Positions 41,501-56,720 of a stretch of DNA of 64,000 nucleotides are shown piece after piece; the first letter of the stretch is position 1; every line of letters begins with the position of its first letter. The DNA comes from Agelas oroides (taxonomy: Eukaryota > Porifera > Demospongiae > Agelasida > Agelasidae), in assembly GCA_949130485.1 (NCBI GenBank), contig OX422195.1, forward strand, positions 5,710,566-5,774,565. Reading direction: 5' to 3'. Both the position numbers and the translations under genes were made by a program. The notes under the pieces are model-generated. The model worked only from the letters and a program-made list of their open reading frames with translations, did not search any database and was not told the origin of the DNA.

Positions 41501-42813
41501 ATCGCTCTATTTGACTCTACTTCACTCTACCACACTCTACCATTTCTCTACTTGTCTCTACTTCAGTCTACTACACTCTACCATGGCTCTACTTGGCTCT
41601 ACTTCAGTCTACTACACTCTACCATGTCTCTACTTGGCTCTACTTCACTCTTCTACACTCTACCATGGCTCTAATTGACTCTACTACACTCTACCCTGGC
41701 TCTACTTGGTTCTACTTCACTCTAGCACACTCTACCATGGATCTACTTGGCTCTACTTTACTCTACTACACTCTACAATGGCTCTACTCGGCTCTACTTC
41801 ACTCTACTACCACCTACCATGACTCTACTTGACTCTACTTTACTCTACCATGGCTCTACTTGGCTCTACTTCACTGCACTCCTCCATGGCTCTATACCCT
41901 ACCATGGCTCTACATGGGTCTACTGCTCTACTTCACTCTACTACTCTCTACAATGGCTCTACTTGACTCTACTACACACTACCATGGCTCTACCGGACTC
42001 TACTACACTCTACATTGGATCTATCTTGTTGTACTTCACTCTACTACACTCTATCATCGCTCTATTTGACTCTACTTCACTCTACCACACTCTACCATTT
42101 CTCTACTTGGCTCTACTTCAGTCTACTACACTCTACCATTGCTCTACTTGCCTCTACTTCAGTCTACTACACTCTACCATGTCTCCACTTGGCTCTACTT
42201 CACTCTAGTACACTCTACCATGGCTCTACTCCGCTCTACTTCACTCAAATACAACCTACCATGGCTCTACTTGACTCTACTTCACTCTACCATGGCTCTA
42301 CTTGGCTCTACTTCACTACACTCCTCCATGGCTCTATACTCTAACATGGCTCTACTTGGGTCTACTGCTCTACTTCACTCTACTCTCTACCATGGCTCTA
42401 CTTGACTCTACTACACACTACCATGGCTCTACCTGACTCTACTACACTCTACATTGGATCTACCTTGTTGTACTTCACTCTACTACACTCTATCATGGCT
42501 CTATTTGACTCTACTTCACTCTACCACACTCTACCATTTCTCTACTTGGCTCTACTTCAGTCTACTACACTCTACCAAGGCTCTACTCGGCTCTACTTCT
42601 CTGTACTACAACCTACCATGGCTGTTCTTGAGTCTACTTCATTCTACCATGACTCTACTTGGCTCTACTTCACTACACTCCTCCATGACTCTATAGTCTA
42701 CCATGGCTCTACTTGGGTCTACTGCTCTACTTCACTCTACTACTCTCTACCATGGCTCTACTTGACTCTACTACACACTACCATGGTTCTACCTGACTCT
42801 ACTACACTCTAAA
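35559..42813 (+). repeat. 2.46-kb tandem repeat, three copies
   Basis: Copies begin at 35559, 38022 and 40483 (spacings 2463 and 2461). Checked internal points are 35713/38176/40637, 36823/39286/41747 and 37478/39941/42402. Each copy contains three 555-bp HORs followed by shorter B-type HORs. The 2-bp difference is an extra GG near 37,800 in the first copy (ACTCGGCTCTCC against ACTGCTCTCC), where the other copies agree. Substitutions between copies are few. Confidence 0.9.
41061..41615 (+). repeat. Representative 555-bp HOR (worked parse)
   Basis: Parsed by eye, in order, into segments of 41, 31, 41, 41, 41, 31, 41, 13, 49, 31, 31, 41, 41, 41 and 41 bp, which sum to 555. The 13- and 49-bp pieces are one degenerate stretch: a truncated unit with TCCATGGCTCTAT, then a unit with two 9-bp sub-units (GGTCTACTG, CTCTACTTC). 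The unit starting near 41,451 is the marker with GTGTTGTAC. The next copy begins at 41616 with the same sequence. Confidence 0.9.
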
Positions 42814-45800
42814 TTGGATCTACCTTGTTGTACTTCACTCTACTACACTCTATCATGGCTCTATTTGACTCTACTTCACTCTACCACACTCTACCATTTC
42901 TCTACTTGGCTCTACTTCAGTCTACTACGCTCTACCATTGCTCTACTTGGCTCTACTTCAGTCTACTACACTCTACCATGTCTCTACTTGGCTGTACTTC
43001 ACTCTTCTGCACTCTACCATGGCTCTACTTCACTCTACTACACTCTACTCTGGCTCTACATGGCTCTACTTCACTCTAGTACACTCTACCATGGCTCTAC
43101 TCGGCTCTACTTCACTCTACTACAACCTACCATGGCTCTACTTGACTCTACTTCACTCTTCCATGGCTCTACTTGGTTCTACTTCACTACACTCCTCCAT
43201 GGCTCTATACTCTACCACGGCTCTACTTGGGTCTACTGCTCTCCTTCACTCTACTCTCTACCATGACTCTACTTGACTCTACTACGCACTACCATGGCTC
43301 TACCTGACTCTATTTCACTCTACATTGGATCTACCTTGTTGTACTTCACTCTACTACACTCTATCATGGCTCTATTTGAGTCTACTTCACTCTACCACAC
43401 TCTACCATTTCTCTACTTGGCTCTACTTCAGTCTACTACACTCTACCAAGGCTCTAATCGGCTCTACTTCTCTGTACTACAACCTACCATGGCTCTTCTT
43501 GACTCTACTTCATTCTACCATGACTCTACTTGGCTCTACTTCACTACACTCCTCCATGACTCTATAGTCTACCATGGCTCTACTTGGGTCTACTGCTCTA
43601 CTTCACTCTACTACTCTCTACCATGGCTCTACTTGACTCTACTACACACTACCATGGCTCTACCTGACTCTACTACACTCTAAATTGGATCTACCTTGTT
43701 GTACTTCACTCTACTACACTCTATCATGGATCTATTTGACTCTACTTCACTCTACCACACTCTACCATTTCTCTACTTGGCTCTACTTCAGTCTACTACA
43801 CTCTACCATGGCTCTACTTGACTCTACTTCAGTCTACTAAACTCTACCATGTCTCTACTTTGCTCTACTTCACTCTTCTACCCTCTACCATGGCTCTAAT
43901 TGACTCTACTACACTCTACCCTGGCTCTACTTGGCTCTACTTCACTCTAGTACACTGTACCATGGCTCTACTTGGCTCTACTTTACTCTACTACACTCTA
44001 CAATGGCTCTACTCAGCTCTACTTTACTCTACTACCACCTACCATGACTCTACTTGACTCTACTTTACTCTACCATGGCTCTACTTGGCTCTACTTCACT
44101 ACACTCCTCCATGGTTCTATACCCTACCATGGCTCTACATGGGTCTACTGCTCTACTTCACTCTACTACTGTCTACAATGGCTCTACTTGACTCTACTAC
44201 ACACTACCATGGCTCTACCTGACTCTACTACACTCTACATTGGATCTATCTTCTTGTACTTCACTCTACTACACTCTATCATCGCTCTATTTGACTCTAC
44301 TTCACTCTACCACACTCTACCATTTCTCTACTTGGCTCTACTTCAGTCTACTACACTCTACCATGGCTCTACTTGGCTCTACTTCAGTCTACTACACTCT
44401 ACCATGTCTCTACTTGGCTCTACTTCACTCTTCTACAGTCTACCATGGCTCTAATTGACTCTACTACACTCTACCCTGGCTCTACTTGGCTCTACTTCAC
44501 TCTAGCACACTCTACCATGGCTCTACTTGGCTCTACTTTACTCTACTAGACTCTACAATGGCTCTACTCGGCTCTACTTCACTCTACTACCACCTACCAT
44601 GACTCTACTTGACTCTACTTTACTCTACCATGGCTCTACTTGGCTCTACTTCACTACACTCCTCCATGGCTCTATACCCTACCATGGCTCTACATGGGTC
44701 TACTGCTCTACTTCACTCTACTACTCTCTACAATGGCTCTACTTGACTCTACTACACACTACCATGGCTCTACCGGACTCTACTACACTCTACATTGGAT
44801 CTATCTTGTTGTACTTCACTCTACTACACTCTATCATCGCTCTATTTGACTCTACTTCACTCTACCACACTCTACCATTTCTCTACTTGGCTCTACTTCA
44901 GTCTACTACACTCTACCATTGCTCTACTTGCCTCTACTTCAGTCTACTACACTCTACCATGTCTCCACTTGGCTCTACTTCACTCTAGTACACTCTACCA
45001 TGGCTCTACTCCGCTCTACTTCACTCAACTACAACCTACCATGGCTCTACTTGACTCTACTTCACTCTACCATGGCTCTACTTGGCTCTACTTCACTACA
45101 CTCCTCCATGGCTCTATACTCTAACATGGCTCTACTTGGGTCTACTGCTCTACTTCACTCTACTCTCTACCATGGCTCTACTTGACTCTACTACACACTA
45201 CCATGGCTCTACCTGACTCTACTACACTCTACATTGGATCTACCTTGTTGTACTTCACTCTACTACACTCTATCATGGCTCTATTTGACTCTACTTCACT
45301 CTACCACACTCTACCATTTCTCTACTTGGCTCTACTTCAGTCTACTACACTCTACCAAGGCTCTACTCGGCTCTACTTCTCTGTACTACAACCTACCATG
45401 GCTGTTCTTGAGTCTACTTCATTCTACCATGACTCTACTTGGCTCTACTTCACTACACTCCTCCATGACTCTATAGTCTACCATGGCTCTACTTGGGTCT
45501 ACTGCTCTACTTCACTCTACTACTCTCTACCATGGCTCTACTTGACTCTACTACACACTACCATGGCTCTACCTGACTCTACTACACTCTAAATTGGATC
45601 TACCTTGTTGTACTTCACTCTACTACACTCTATCATGGCTCTATTTGACTCTACTTCACTCTACCACACTCTACCATTTCTCTACTTGGCTCTACTTCAG
45701 TCTACTACGCTCTACCATTGCCCTACTTGGCTCTACTTCAGTCTACTACACTCTACCATGTCTCTACTTGGCTCTACTTCACTCTTCTGCACTCTACCAT

Positions 45801-47790
45801 GGCTCTACTTCACTCTACTACACTCTACCCTGGCTCTACATGGCTCTACTTCACTCTAGTACACTCTACCATGGCTCTACTCGGCTCTACTTCACTCTAC
45901 TACAACCTACCATGGCTCTACTTGACTCTACTTCACTCTATCCATGGCTCTACTTGGCTCTACTTCACTACACTCCTCCATGTCTCTACACTCTACCATT
46001 TCTCTACTTGGCTCTACTTCAGTCTACTACACTCTACCAAGGCTCTACTCGGCTCTACTTCTCTGTACTACAACCTACCATGGCTCTTCTTGACTCTACT
46101 TCATTCTACCATGACTCTACTTGGCTCTACTTCACTACACTCCTCCATGACTCTATAGTCTACCATGGCTCTACTTGGGTCTACTGCTCTACTTCACTCT
46201 ACTACTCTCTACCATGGCTCTACTTGACTCTACTACACACTACCATGGCTCTACCTGACTCTACTACACTCTAAATTGGATCTACCTTGTTGTACTTCAC
46301 TCTACTACACTCTATCATGGCTCTATTTGACTCTACTTCACTCTACCACACTCTACCATTTTTCTACTTGGCTCTACTTCAGTCTACTATGCTCTACCAT
46401 TGCTCTACTTGGCTCTACTTCAGTCTACTACACCCTACCATGTCTCTACTTGGCTGAACTTCACTCTTCTGCACTCTACCATGGCTCTACTTCACTCTAC
46501 TACACTCTACCCTAGCTCTACTTGGCTCTACTTCACTCTAGTACACTCTACCATGGCTCTACTCGGCTCTACTTCACTCTACTACAACCTACCATGGCTC
46601 TACTTGACTCTACTTCACTCTTTCATGGCTCTACTTGGCTCTACTTCACTACACTCCTCCATGGCTCTATACTCTACCACGGCTCTACTTGGGTCTACTG
46701 CTCTCCTTCACTCTACTCTCTACCATGGCTCTACTTGACTCTACTACGCACTACCATGGCTCTACCTGACTCTATTTCACTCTACATTGGATCTACCTTG
46801 TTGTACTTCACTCTACTACACTCTATCATGGCTCTATTTGACTCTACTTCACTCTACCACACTCTACCATTTCTCTACTTGGCTCTACTTCAGTCTACTA
46901 CACTCTACCAAGGCTCTACTCGGCTCTACTTCTCTGTACTACAACCTACCATGGGTGTTCTTGAGTCTACTTCATTCTACCATGACTCTACTTGGCTCTA
47001 CTTCACTACACTCCTCCATGACTCTATAGTCTACCATGGCTCTACTTGGGTCTACTGCTCTACTTCACTCTACTACTCTCTACCATGGCTCTACTTGACT
47101 CTACTACACACTACCATGGCTCTACCTGACTCTACTACACTCTAAATTGGATCTACCTTGTTGTACTTCACTCTACTACACTCTATCATGGCTCTATTTG
47201 ACTCTACTTCACTCTACCACACTCTACCATTTCTCTACTTGGCTCTACTTCAGTCTACTATGCTCTACCATTGCTCTACTTGGCTCTACTTCAGTCTACT
47301 ACACTCTACCATGTCTCTACTTGGCTGTACTTCACTCTTCTGCACTCTACCATGGCTCTACTTCACTCTACTACACTCTACCCTGGCTCTACTTGGCTCT
47401 ACTTCACTCTAGTACACTCTACCATGGCTCTACTCGGCTCTACTTCACTCTACTACAACCTACCATGGCTCTACTTGACTCTACTTCACTCTTCCATGGC
47501 TCTACTTGGCTCTACTTCACTACACTCCTCCATGGCTCTATACTCTACCACGGCTCTACTTGGGTCTACTGCTCTCCTTCACTCTACTCTCTACCATGGC
47601 TCTACTTGACTCTACTACGCACTACCATGGCTCTACCTGGCTCTATTTCACTCTACATTGGATCTACCTTGTTGTACTTCACTCTACTACACTCTATCAT
47701 GGCTCTATTTGACTCTACTTCACTCTACCACACTCTACCATTTCTCTACTTGGTTCTACTTCAGTCTACTACACTCTACCATGGCTCTAC
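42814..47790 (+). repeat. 2.78-kb repeat followed by shortened copies
   Basis: 42139/44919, 42402/45182, 42814/45594 and 42938/45718 all show offset 2780. After about 45.9 kb the copy is cut short: equivalent markers follow at 45594, 46276 and 47147 (682 and 871 bp apart). The join near 45,940-46,000 places ACACTCTACCATTTC directly after a TCCATGTCTCTAC segment, an abrupt fusion of non-adjacent HOR units. Confidence 0.8.
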
Positions 47791-50199
47791 TTGACTCTAC
47801 TTCAGTCTACTAAATTCTACCATGTCTCTACTTTGCTCTACTTCACTCTTCTACACTCTACCATGGCTCTAATTGACTCTACTACACTCTACCCTGGCTC
47901 TACTTGGCTCTACTTCACTCTAGTACACTGTACCATGGCTCTACTTGGCTCTACTTTACTCTACTACACTCTACAATGGCTCTACTCGGCTCTACTTCAC
48001 TCTACTACCACCTACCATGACTCTACTTGACTGTACTTTACTCTACCATGTCTCTACTTGGCTCTACTTCACTACACTCCTCCATGGTTCTATACCCTAC
48101 CATGGCTCTACATGGGTCTACTGCCCTACTTCACTCTACTACTGTCTACAATGGCTCTACTTGACTCTACTACACACTACCATCGCTCTACCTGACTCTA
48201 CTACACTCTACATTGGATCTATCTTGTTGTACTTCACTGTACTACACTCTATCAATGCTCTATTTGACTCTACTTCACTCTACCAAACTCTACCATTTCT
48301 CTACTTGGCTCTACTGCAGTCTACTACACTCTACCATTGCTCTACTTGCCTCTACTTTAGTCTACTACACTCTACCATGTCTCCACTTGGCTCTACTTCA
48401 CTCTAGTACACTCTACCATGGCTCTACTCCGCTCTACTTCACTCAACTACAACCTACCATGGCTCTACTTGACTCTACTTCACTCTACCATGGCTCCACT
48501 TGGCTCTACTTCACTACACTCCTCCATGGCTCTATACTCTAACATGGCTCTACTTGGGTCTACTGCTCTACTTCACTCTACTCTCTACCATGGCTCTACT
48601 TGACTCTACTACACACTACCATGGCTCTACCTGACTCTACTACACTCTACATTGGATCTACCTTGTTGTACTTCACTCTACTACACTCTATCATGGCTCT
48701 ATTTGACTCTATTTCACCCTACCGCACTCTACCATTTCTCTACTTGGCTCTACTTCAGTCTACTACACTCTACCATGGCTCTACTTGGCTCTACTTCAGT
48801 CTACTGCACTCTACCATGTCTCTACTTGGCTCTTCTTCACTCTTCTACACTCTACCATGGCTCTACTTGACTCTACTACACTCTACCCTGGATCTACTTG
48901 AAACTACATCACTCTAGTACACTCTACCATCGCTATACTTGGCTCTACTTCACTCAACTACAACCTACCATGGCTCTACTTGACTCTACTTCACTCTACC
49001 ATGACTCTACTTGTCTCTACTTCACTACACTCCTCCATGGCTCTATACTATCACATGGCTCTACTTGGGTCTACTGCTCTACTTCACTCTACTCTCTACC
49101 ATGGCTCTACTTGACTCTACTACACACTACTGATGGCTCTACCTGACTCTACTACACTCTACATTGGATCTACCTTGTTGTACTTCACTCTACTACACTC
49201 TATTATGGCTCTATTTGACTCACTTCACTCCACCACACTCTACCATTTCTCTACTTGTCTCTACTTCTGTCTACTACACTCTACCATGGCTCTACTTGGT
49301 AGTAATTCAGTCTACTGCACTCTACCATGTCTCTACTTGGCTATTCTTCACTCTTCTACACTCTACCATGGCTCTACTTGACTCTACTACACTCTACCCT
49401 GGATCTACTTGACACTACTTCACTCTAGTACACCCTACCATCGCACTACTTGGCTCTACTTCACTCTACTACACTCTACCATGGCTCTACTCGGCTCTAC
49501 TTCTCTGTACTACAACCTACAATGGCTCTTCTTGACTCTACTTCATTCTACCATGACTCTACTTGGCTCTACTTCACTACACTCCTCCATGAATCTATAG
49601 TCTACCATGGATCTACTTGGGTCTACTGCTCTACTTCACTCTACTACTCTCTACCATGGCTCTACTTGACTCTACTACACACTACCATGGCTCTACCTGA
49701 CTCTACTACACTCTAAATTGGATCTACCTTGTTGTACTTCACTCTACTACACTCTATCATGTCTCTATTATACTCTACTTCACTCTACCACACTCTACCC
49801 TTTCTCTACTTGGCTCTACTTCAGTCTACTACGCTCTACCATTGCTCTACTTGGCTCTACTTCAGTCTACTACACTCTACCATGTCTCCACTTGGCTCTA
49901 CTTCACTTTTCTGCACTCTACCATGGCTCTACTTCACTCTACTACACTCTACATTGGCTCTACTTTGATCTACTTCACTCTACCACACTCTACCATTTCT
50001 CTACTTGGCTCTACTTCAGTCTACTACACTCTACCATGGCTCTACTTGGCTCTACTTCAGTCTACTACACTCTACCATGTCTCTACTTGGCTCTACTTCA
50101 CTCTTCTACACTCTACCATGGCTCTAATTGACTCTACTACACTCTACCCTTGCTTTACTTGGCTCTACTTCACTCTAGTACACTCTACCATGGCTCTAC
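47791..50199 (+). repeat. HOR mosaic with 555-bp and C-type units
   Basis: Starts like 43818 (offset 3973) and then carries C-type HORs (48.6-49.4 kb) like those at 2.8 and 13.3 kb. Several private small changes are present, including ACTACTGATGG near 49,128, a one-base loss at GACTCACTTCACTC near 49,220, and TTGGTAGTAATTC near 49,300. No non-satellite DNA is seen. Confidence 0.75.
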
Positions 50200-52965
50200 T
50201 TGGCTCTACTTTACTCTACTACACTCTACAATGGCTCTACTCGGCTCTACTTCACTCTACTACCACCTACCATGACTCTACTTGACTCTACTTTACTCTA
50301 CCATGGCTCTACTTGGCTCTACTTCACTACACTCCTCCAGGGCTCTATACCCTACCATGGCTCTACATGGGTCTACTGCTCTACTTCAATCTACTACTCT
50401 CTACCATGGCTCTACTTGACTCTACTACACACTACCATGGCTCTACCGGACTCTACTACACTCTACATTGGATCTATCTTGTTGTACTTCACTCTACTAC
50501 ACTCTATCATCGCTCTATTTGACTCTACTTCACTCTACAACACTCTACCATTTCTCTACTTGGCTCTACTTCAGTCTACTACACTCTACCATTGCTCTAC
50601 TTGCCTCTACTTTAGTCTACTACACTCTACCATGTCTCCACTTGGCTCTACTTCACTCTAGTACACTCTACCATGGCTCTACTCCGCTCTACTTCACTCA
50701 ACTACAACCTACCATGGCTCTACTTGACTCTACTTCACTCTACCATGGCTCTACTTGGCTCTACTTCACTACACTCCTCCATGGCTCTATACTCTAACAT
50801 GGCTCTACTTGGGTCTACTGCTCTACTTCACTCTACTCTCTACCATGGCTCTACTTGACTCTACTACAAACTACCATGGCTCTACCTGACTCTACTACAC
50901 TCTACATTGGATCTACCTTGTTGTACTTCACTCTACTACACTCTATCATGGCTCAATTTGACTCTACTTCACTCTACCACACTCTACCATTTCTCTACTT
51001 GGCTCTACTTCTGTCTACTACACTCTACCATGGCTCTACTTGGCTCTACTTCAGTCTACTGCACTCTATCATGTCTCTACTTGGCTCTTCTTCACTCTTC
51101 TACACTCTACCAAGGCTCTACTTGACTCTACTACACTCTACCCTGGATCTACTTGACACTACTTCACTCTAGTACACTCTACCATCGCTCAACTTGGCTC
51201 TACTTCACCCTACTACACTCTACCATGGCTCTACTCGGCTCTACTTCTCTCTACTACAACCTACCATGGCTCTACTTGACTCTACTTCATTCTACCATGA
51301 CTCTACTTGGCTCTACTTTACTAAACTCCTCCATGACTCTATAGTCTACCATGGCTCTACTTGGGTCTACTGCTCTACTTCACTCTACTCTCTACCATGG
51401 CTCTACTTGACTCTACTACACACTTCCATGGCTCTACCTGACTCTACTACACTCTAAATTGGATCTACCTTGTTGTACTTCACTCTACTACACTCTATCA
51501 TGGCTCTATTTGACTCTACTTCACTCTACCACACTCTACCCTTTCTCTACTTGGTTCTACTTCAGTCTACTACGCTCTATCATTGCTCTACTTGGCTCTA
51601 CTTCAGTCTACTACACTCTACCATGTCTCTACTTGGCTCTACTTCACTCTTCTACACTCTACCATGGCTCTAATTGACTCTACTACACTCTACCATGGCT
51701 CTACTTGGCTCTACTTCACTCTAGTACACTCTACCATGGCTCTACTTGGCTCTACTTTACTCTACTACACTCTACAATGGCTCTACTCGGCTCTACTTCA
51801 CTCTACTACCACCTACCATGACTCTACTTGACTCTACTTTACTCTACCATGGCTCTACTTGGCTCTACTTCACTACACTCCTCCATGGCTCTATACCCTA
51901 CCATGGCTCTACATGGGTCTACTGCTCTACTTCAATCTACTACTCTCTACCATGGCTCTACTTGACTCTACTACACACTACCATGGCTCTACCGGACTCT
52001 ACTACACTCTACATTGGATCTATCTTGTTGTACTTCACTCTACTACACTCTATCATCGCTCTATTTGACTCTACTTCACTCTATCACACTCTACCATTTC
52101 TCTACTTGGCTCTCCTTCAGTCTACTACACTCTACCATTGCTCTACTTCCCTCTACTTCAGTCTACTACACTCTACCATGTCTCCACTTGGCTCTACATC
52201 ACTCTAGTACACTCTACCATGGCTCTACTCCGCTCTACTTCACTCAAATACAACCTACCATGGCTCTACTTGACTCTACTTCACTCTACCATGGCTCTAC
52301 TTGGCTCTACTTCACTACACTCCTCCATGGCTCTATACTCTAACATGGCTCTACTTGGGTCTACTGCTCTACTTCACTCTACTCTCTACCATGGCTCTAC
52401 TTGACTCTACTACACACTACCATGGCTCTACCTGACTCTACTACACTCTACATTGGATCTACCTTGTTGTACTTCACTCTACTACACTCTATCATGGCTC
52501 TATTTGACTCTACTTCACTGTACCACACTCTACCATTTCTCTACTTTGCTCTACTTCTGTCTACTACACTCTACCATGGCTCTACTTGGCTCCACTTCAG
52601 TCTACTGCACTCTACCATGTCTCTACTTGGCACTTCTTCACTCTTCTACACTCTACCATGGCTCTACTTGACTCTACTACACTCTACCCTGGATCTACTT
52701 GACACTACTTCACTCTAGTACACTCTACCATCGCTCTACTTGGCTCTACTTCACTCTACTACACTCTACCATGGCTCTACTCGGCTCTACTTCTCTCTAC
52801 TACAACCTACCATGGCTCTACTTGACTCTACTTCATTCTACCATGACTCTACTTGGCTCTACTTCACTACACTCCTCCATGACTCTATAGTCTACCATGG
52901 CTCTACTTGGGTCTACTGTTCTACTTCACTCTACTATTCTCTACCATGGCTCTACTTGACTCTAC
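50200..52965 (+). repeat. 1546-bp tandem duplication
   Basis: 50200/51746, 50855/52401, 51153/52699 and 51194/52740 all show offset 1546. Similarity ends near 52,965, where the second copy skips the marker unit and continues with CTCTATCATGGCTC. Both copies share the private variant ACTTCAATCTACTACTC. Confidence 0.85.
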
Positions 52966-55900
52966 TACACTCTATCATGGCTCTATTTGATTCTACTTCA
53001 ATCTGCCATACTCTACCATTTATCTACTTGGTTCTACTTCAGTCTACTACGCTCTATCATTGCTCTACTTGGCTCTACTTCAGTCTACTACACTCTACCA
53101 TGTCTCTACTTGGCTCTACTTCACTCTTCTACACTCTACCATGGCTCTACTTCACTCTACTATACTCTACCCTGGCTCTACTTGACTCTACTTCACTCTA
53201 GTATACTCTACCGAGGCTCTACTCTGCTCTACTTCACTCTACTACAACCTACCATGGCTCTACTTGACTCTACTTCACTCTTCCATGGCTCTACTTGGCT
53301 CTACTTCACTACACTCCTCCATGGCTCTATACTCTACCACGGCTCTACTTGGGTCTACTGCTCTCCTTCACTCTACTCTCTACCATGGCTCTACTTGAAT
53401 CTACTACGCACTACCATGGCTCTACCTGACTCTATTTCACTCTACATTGGATCTACCTTGTTGTACTTCACTCTACTACACTCTATCATGGCTCTATTTG
53501 ACTCTACTTCACTCTACCACACTCTACAATTTCTCTACTTGGCTCTACTTCAGTCTACTACACTCTACCATTGTTCTACTTGGCTCTACGTCAGTCTACT
53601 ACACTCTACCATGTCTCCACTTGGCTCTACTTCACTCTACTACACTCTACCATGGCTCTACTTGACTCTACTACACTCTACCATGGCTCTACTTGGCTCT
53701 ACTTCAATCTAGCACACTCTACCATTGCTCTACTTGGCTCTACTTCACTCTACTACAACCTACAATGGTTCTACTTGACTCTACTTCACTCTACCATGAC
53801 TCTACTAGGCTCTACTTCACTACACTCCTCCATGACTCTATACTATACCATGCCTCTACTTGGGTCTACTGCTTTACTTCACTCTACTACTCTCTACCAT
53901 GGCTCTACTTGACTCTACTACACACTGCGTACCATGGCTCTACCTGACTCTACTACACTCTACATTGGATCTACCTTGTTGTACTTCACTCTACTACACT
54001 CTATCATGGCTCTGTTTGACTCTACTTCACTCTACCGCATTCTAACATTTCTCTACTTGGCTCTACTTCAGTCTACTACACTCTACCATGGCTCTACTTG
54101 GGTCTACTTCTGTCTACTACACTCTACCATGTCTCTACTTGGCTTTACTTCACTCTTCTACACTCTACCGTGGCTCTACTTGACTCTACTACAATCTACC
54201 CTGGCTCTACTTGGCTCTACTTCACTCTAGTACACTCTACCATGGCTCTACTTGGCTCTACTTTACTCCACTACACTCTACAATGGCTCTACTCGGCTCT
54301 ACTTCACTCTACTACCACCTACCATGACTCTACTTGACTCTACTTTACTCTACCATGGCTCTACTTGGCTCTACTTCACTACACTCCTCCATGGCTCTAT
54401 ACCCCACCATGGCTCTACATGGGTCTACTGCTCAACTTCAATCTACTACTCTCTACCATGGCTCTACTTGACTCTACTACACACTACCATGGCTCTACCG
54501 GACTCTACTACACTCTACATTGGATCTATCTTGTTGTACTTCACTCTACTACACTCTATCATCGCTCTATTTGACTCTACTTCACTCTATCACACTCTAC
54601 CATTTCTCTACTTGGCTCTCCTTCAGTCTACTACACTCTACCATTGCTCTACTTCCCTCTACTTCAGTCTACTACACTCTACCATGTCTCCACTTGGCTC
54701 TACTTCACTCTAGTACACTCTACCATGGCTCTACTCCACTCTACTTCACTCAAATACAACCTACCATGGCTCTACTTGACTCTACTTCACTCTACCATGG
54801 CTCTACTTGGCTCTACTTCACTACACTCCTCCATGGCTCTATACTCTAACATGGCTCTACTTGGGTCTACTGCTCTACTTCACTCTACTCTCTACCATGG
54901 CTCTACTTGACTCTACTACACACTACCATGGCTCTACCTGACTCTACTACACTCTACATTGGATCTATCTTGTTGTACTTCACTCTACTACACTCTATCA
55001 TGGCTCTATTTGCCTCTACTTCACTCTACCACACTCTACCATTTCTCTACTTTGCTCTACTTCAGTCTACTACACTCTGCCATGGCTCTACTTGGCTCCA
55101 CTTCAGTCTACTGCACTCTACCATGTCTCTACTTGGCTCTTCTTCACTCTTCTGCACTCTACCATGGCTCTACTTGACTCAACTACACTCTACCCTGGAT
55201 CTACTTGACACTACTTCACTCTAGTACACTCTACCATCGCTCTACTTGGCTCTACTTCACTCTACTACACTCTACCATGGCTCTACTCGGCTCTACTTCT
55301 CTCTACTACAACCTACCATGGCTCTACTTGAATCTACTTCATTCTACCATGACTCTACTTGGCTCTACTTCACTACACTCCTCCATGACTCTATAGTCTA
55401 CCATGGCTCTACTTGGGTCTACTGTTCTACTTCACTCTACTATTCTCTACCATGGCTCTACTTGACTCTACTACACTCTATCATGGCTCTATTTGATTCT
55501 ACTTCAATCTACCATACTCTACCATTTATCTACTTGGTTCTACTTCAGTCTACTACGCTCTATCATTGCTCTACTTGGCTCTACTTCAGTCTACTACACT
55601 ATACCATGTCTCTACTTGGCTCTACTTCACTCTTCTACACTCTACCATGGCTCTACTTCACTCTACTATACTCTACCCTGGCTCTACTTGACTCTACTTC
55701 ACTCTAGTATACTCTACCAAGGCTCTACTCTGCTCTACTTCACTCTACTACAACCTACCATGGCTCTACTTGACTCTACTTCAATCTTCCATGGCTCTAC
55801 TTTGCTCTACTTCACTACACTCCTCCATGGCTCTATACTCTACCACGGCTCTACTTGGGTCTACTGCTCTCCTTCACTCTACTCTCTACCATGGCTCCAC

Positions 55901-56720
55901 TTGAATCTACTACGCACTACCATGGCTCTACCTGACTCTATTTCACTCTACATTGGATCTACCTTGTTGTACTTCACTCTACTACACTCTATCATGGCTC
56001 TATTTGACTCTACTTCACTCTACCACACTCTACCATTTCTCTACTTGGCTCTACTTCAGTCTACTACACTCTACCATTGCTCTACTTGGCTCTACTTCAG
56101 TCTACTACACTCTACCATGTCTCCAATTGGCTCTACTTCACTCTACTACACTCTACCATGGCTCTACTTGACTCTACTACACTCTACCATGGCTCTACTT
56201 GGCTCTACTTCAATCTAGCACACTCTACCATTGTTCTACTTGGCTCTACTTCACTCTACTACAACCTACAATTGTTCTACTTGACTCTACTTCACTCTAC
56301 CATGACTCTACTTGGCTCTACTTTACTACACTCCTCCATGACTCTATACTCTACCATGGCTCTACTTGGGTCTACTGCTTTACTTCACTCTACTACTCTC
56401 TACCATGGCTCTACTTGACTCTACTACACACTGCGTACCATGGCTCTACCTGACTCTACTACACTCTACATTGGATCTACCTTGTTGTACTTCACTCTAC
56501 TACACTCTATCATGGCTCTGTTTGACTCTACTTCACTGTACCGCATTCTAACATTTCTCTACTTGGCTCTACTTCAGTCTACTACACTCTACCATGGCTC
56601 TACTTGGGTCTACTTCTGTCTACTACACTCTACCATGTCTCTACTTGGCTCTACTTCACTCTTCTACACTCTACCGTGGCTCTACTTGACTCTACTACAA
56701 TCTACCCTGGCTCTGCTTGG
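51746..56720 (+). repeat. 2506-bp tandem duplication
   Basis: 51746/54252, 52401/54907, 52987/55493, 53447/55953, 53934/56440 and 54098/56604 all show offset 2506. Shared private variants include the skipped marker near 52,965 and 55,471 and the GCGT insertion. The second copy diverges near 56,720. Confidence 0.87.
53927..53930 (+). other. Private GCGT insertion tracking segment amplification
   Basis: The usual ACACACTACCATGG reads ACACACTGCGTACCATGG here. I see this variant only here and at 56433-56436 and 59335-59338. The spacings are exactly 2506 and 2902 bp, the lengths of the two tandem repeats in this region. Confidence 0.85.
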
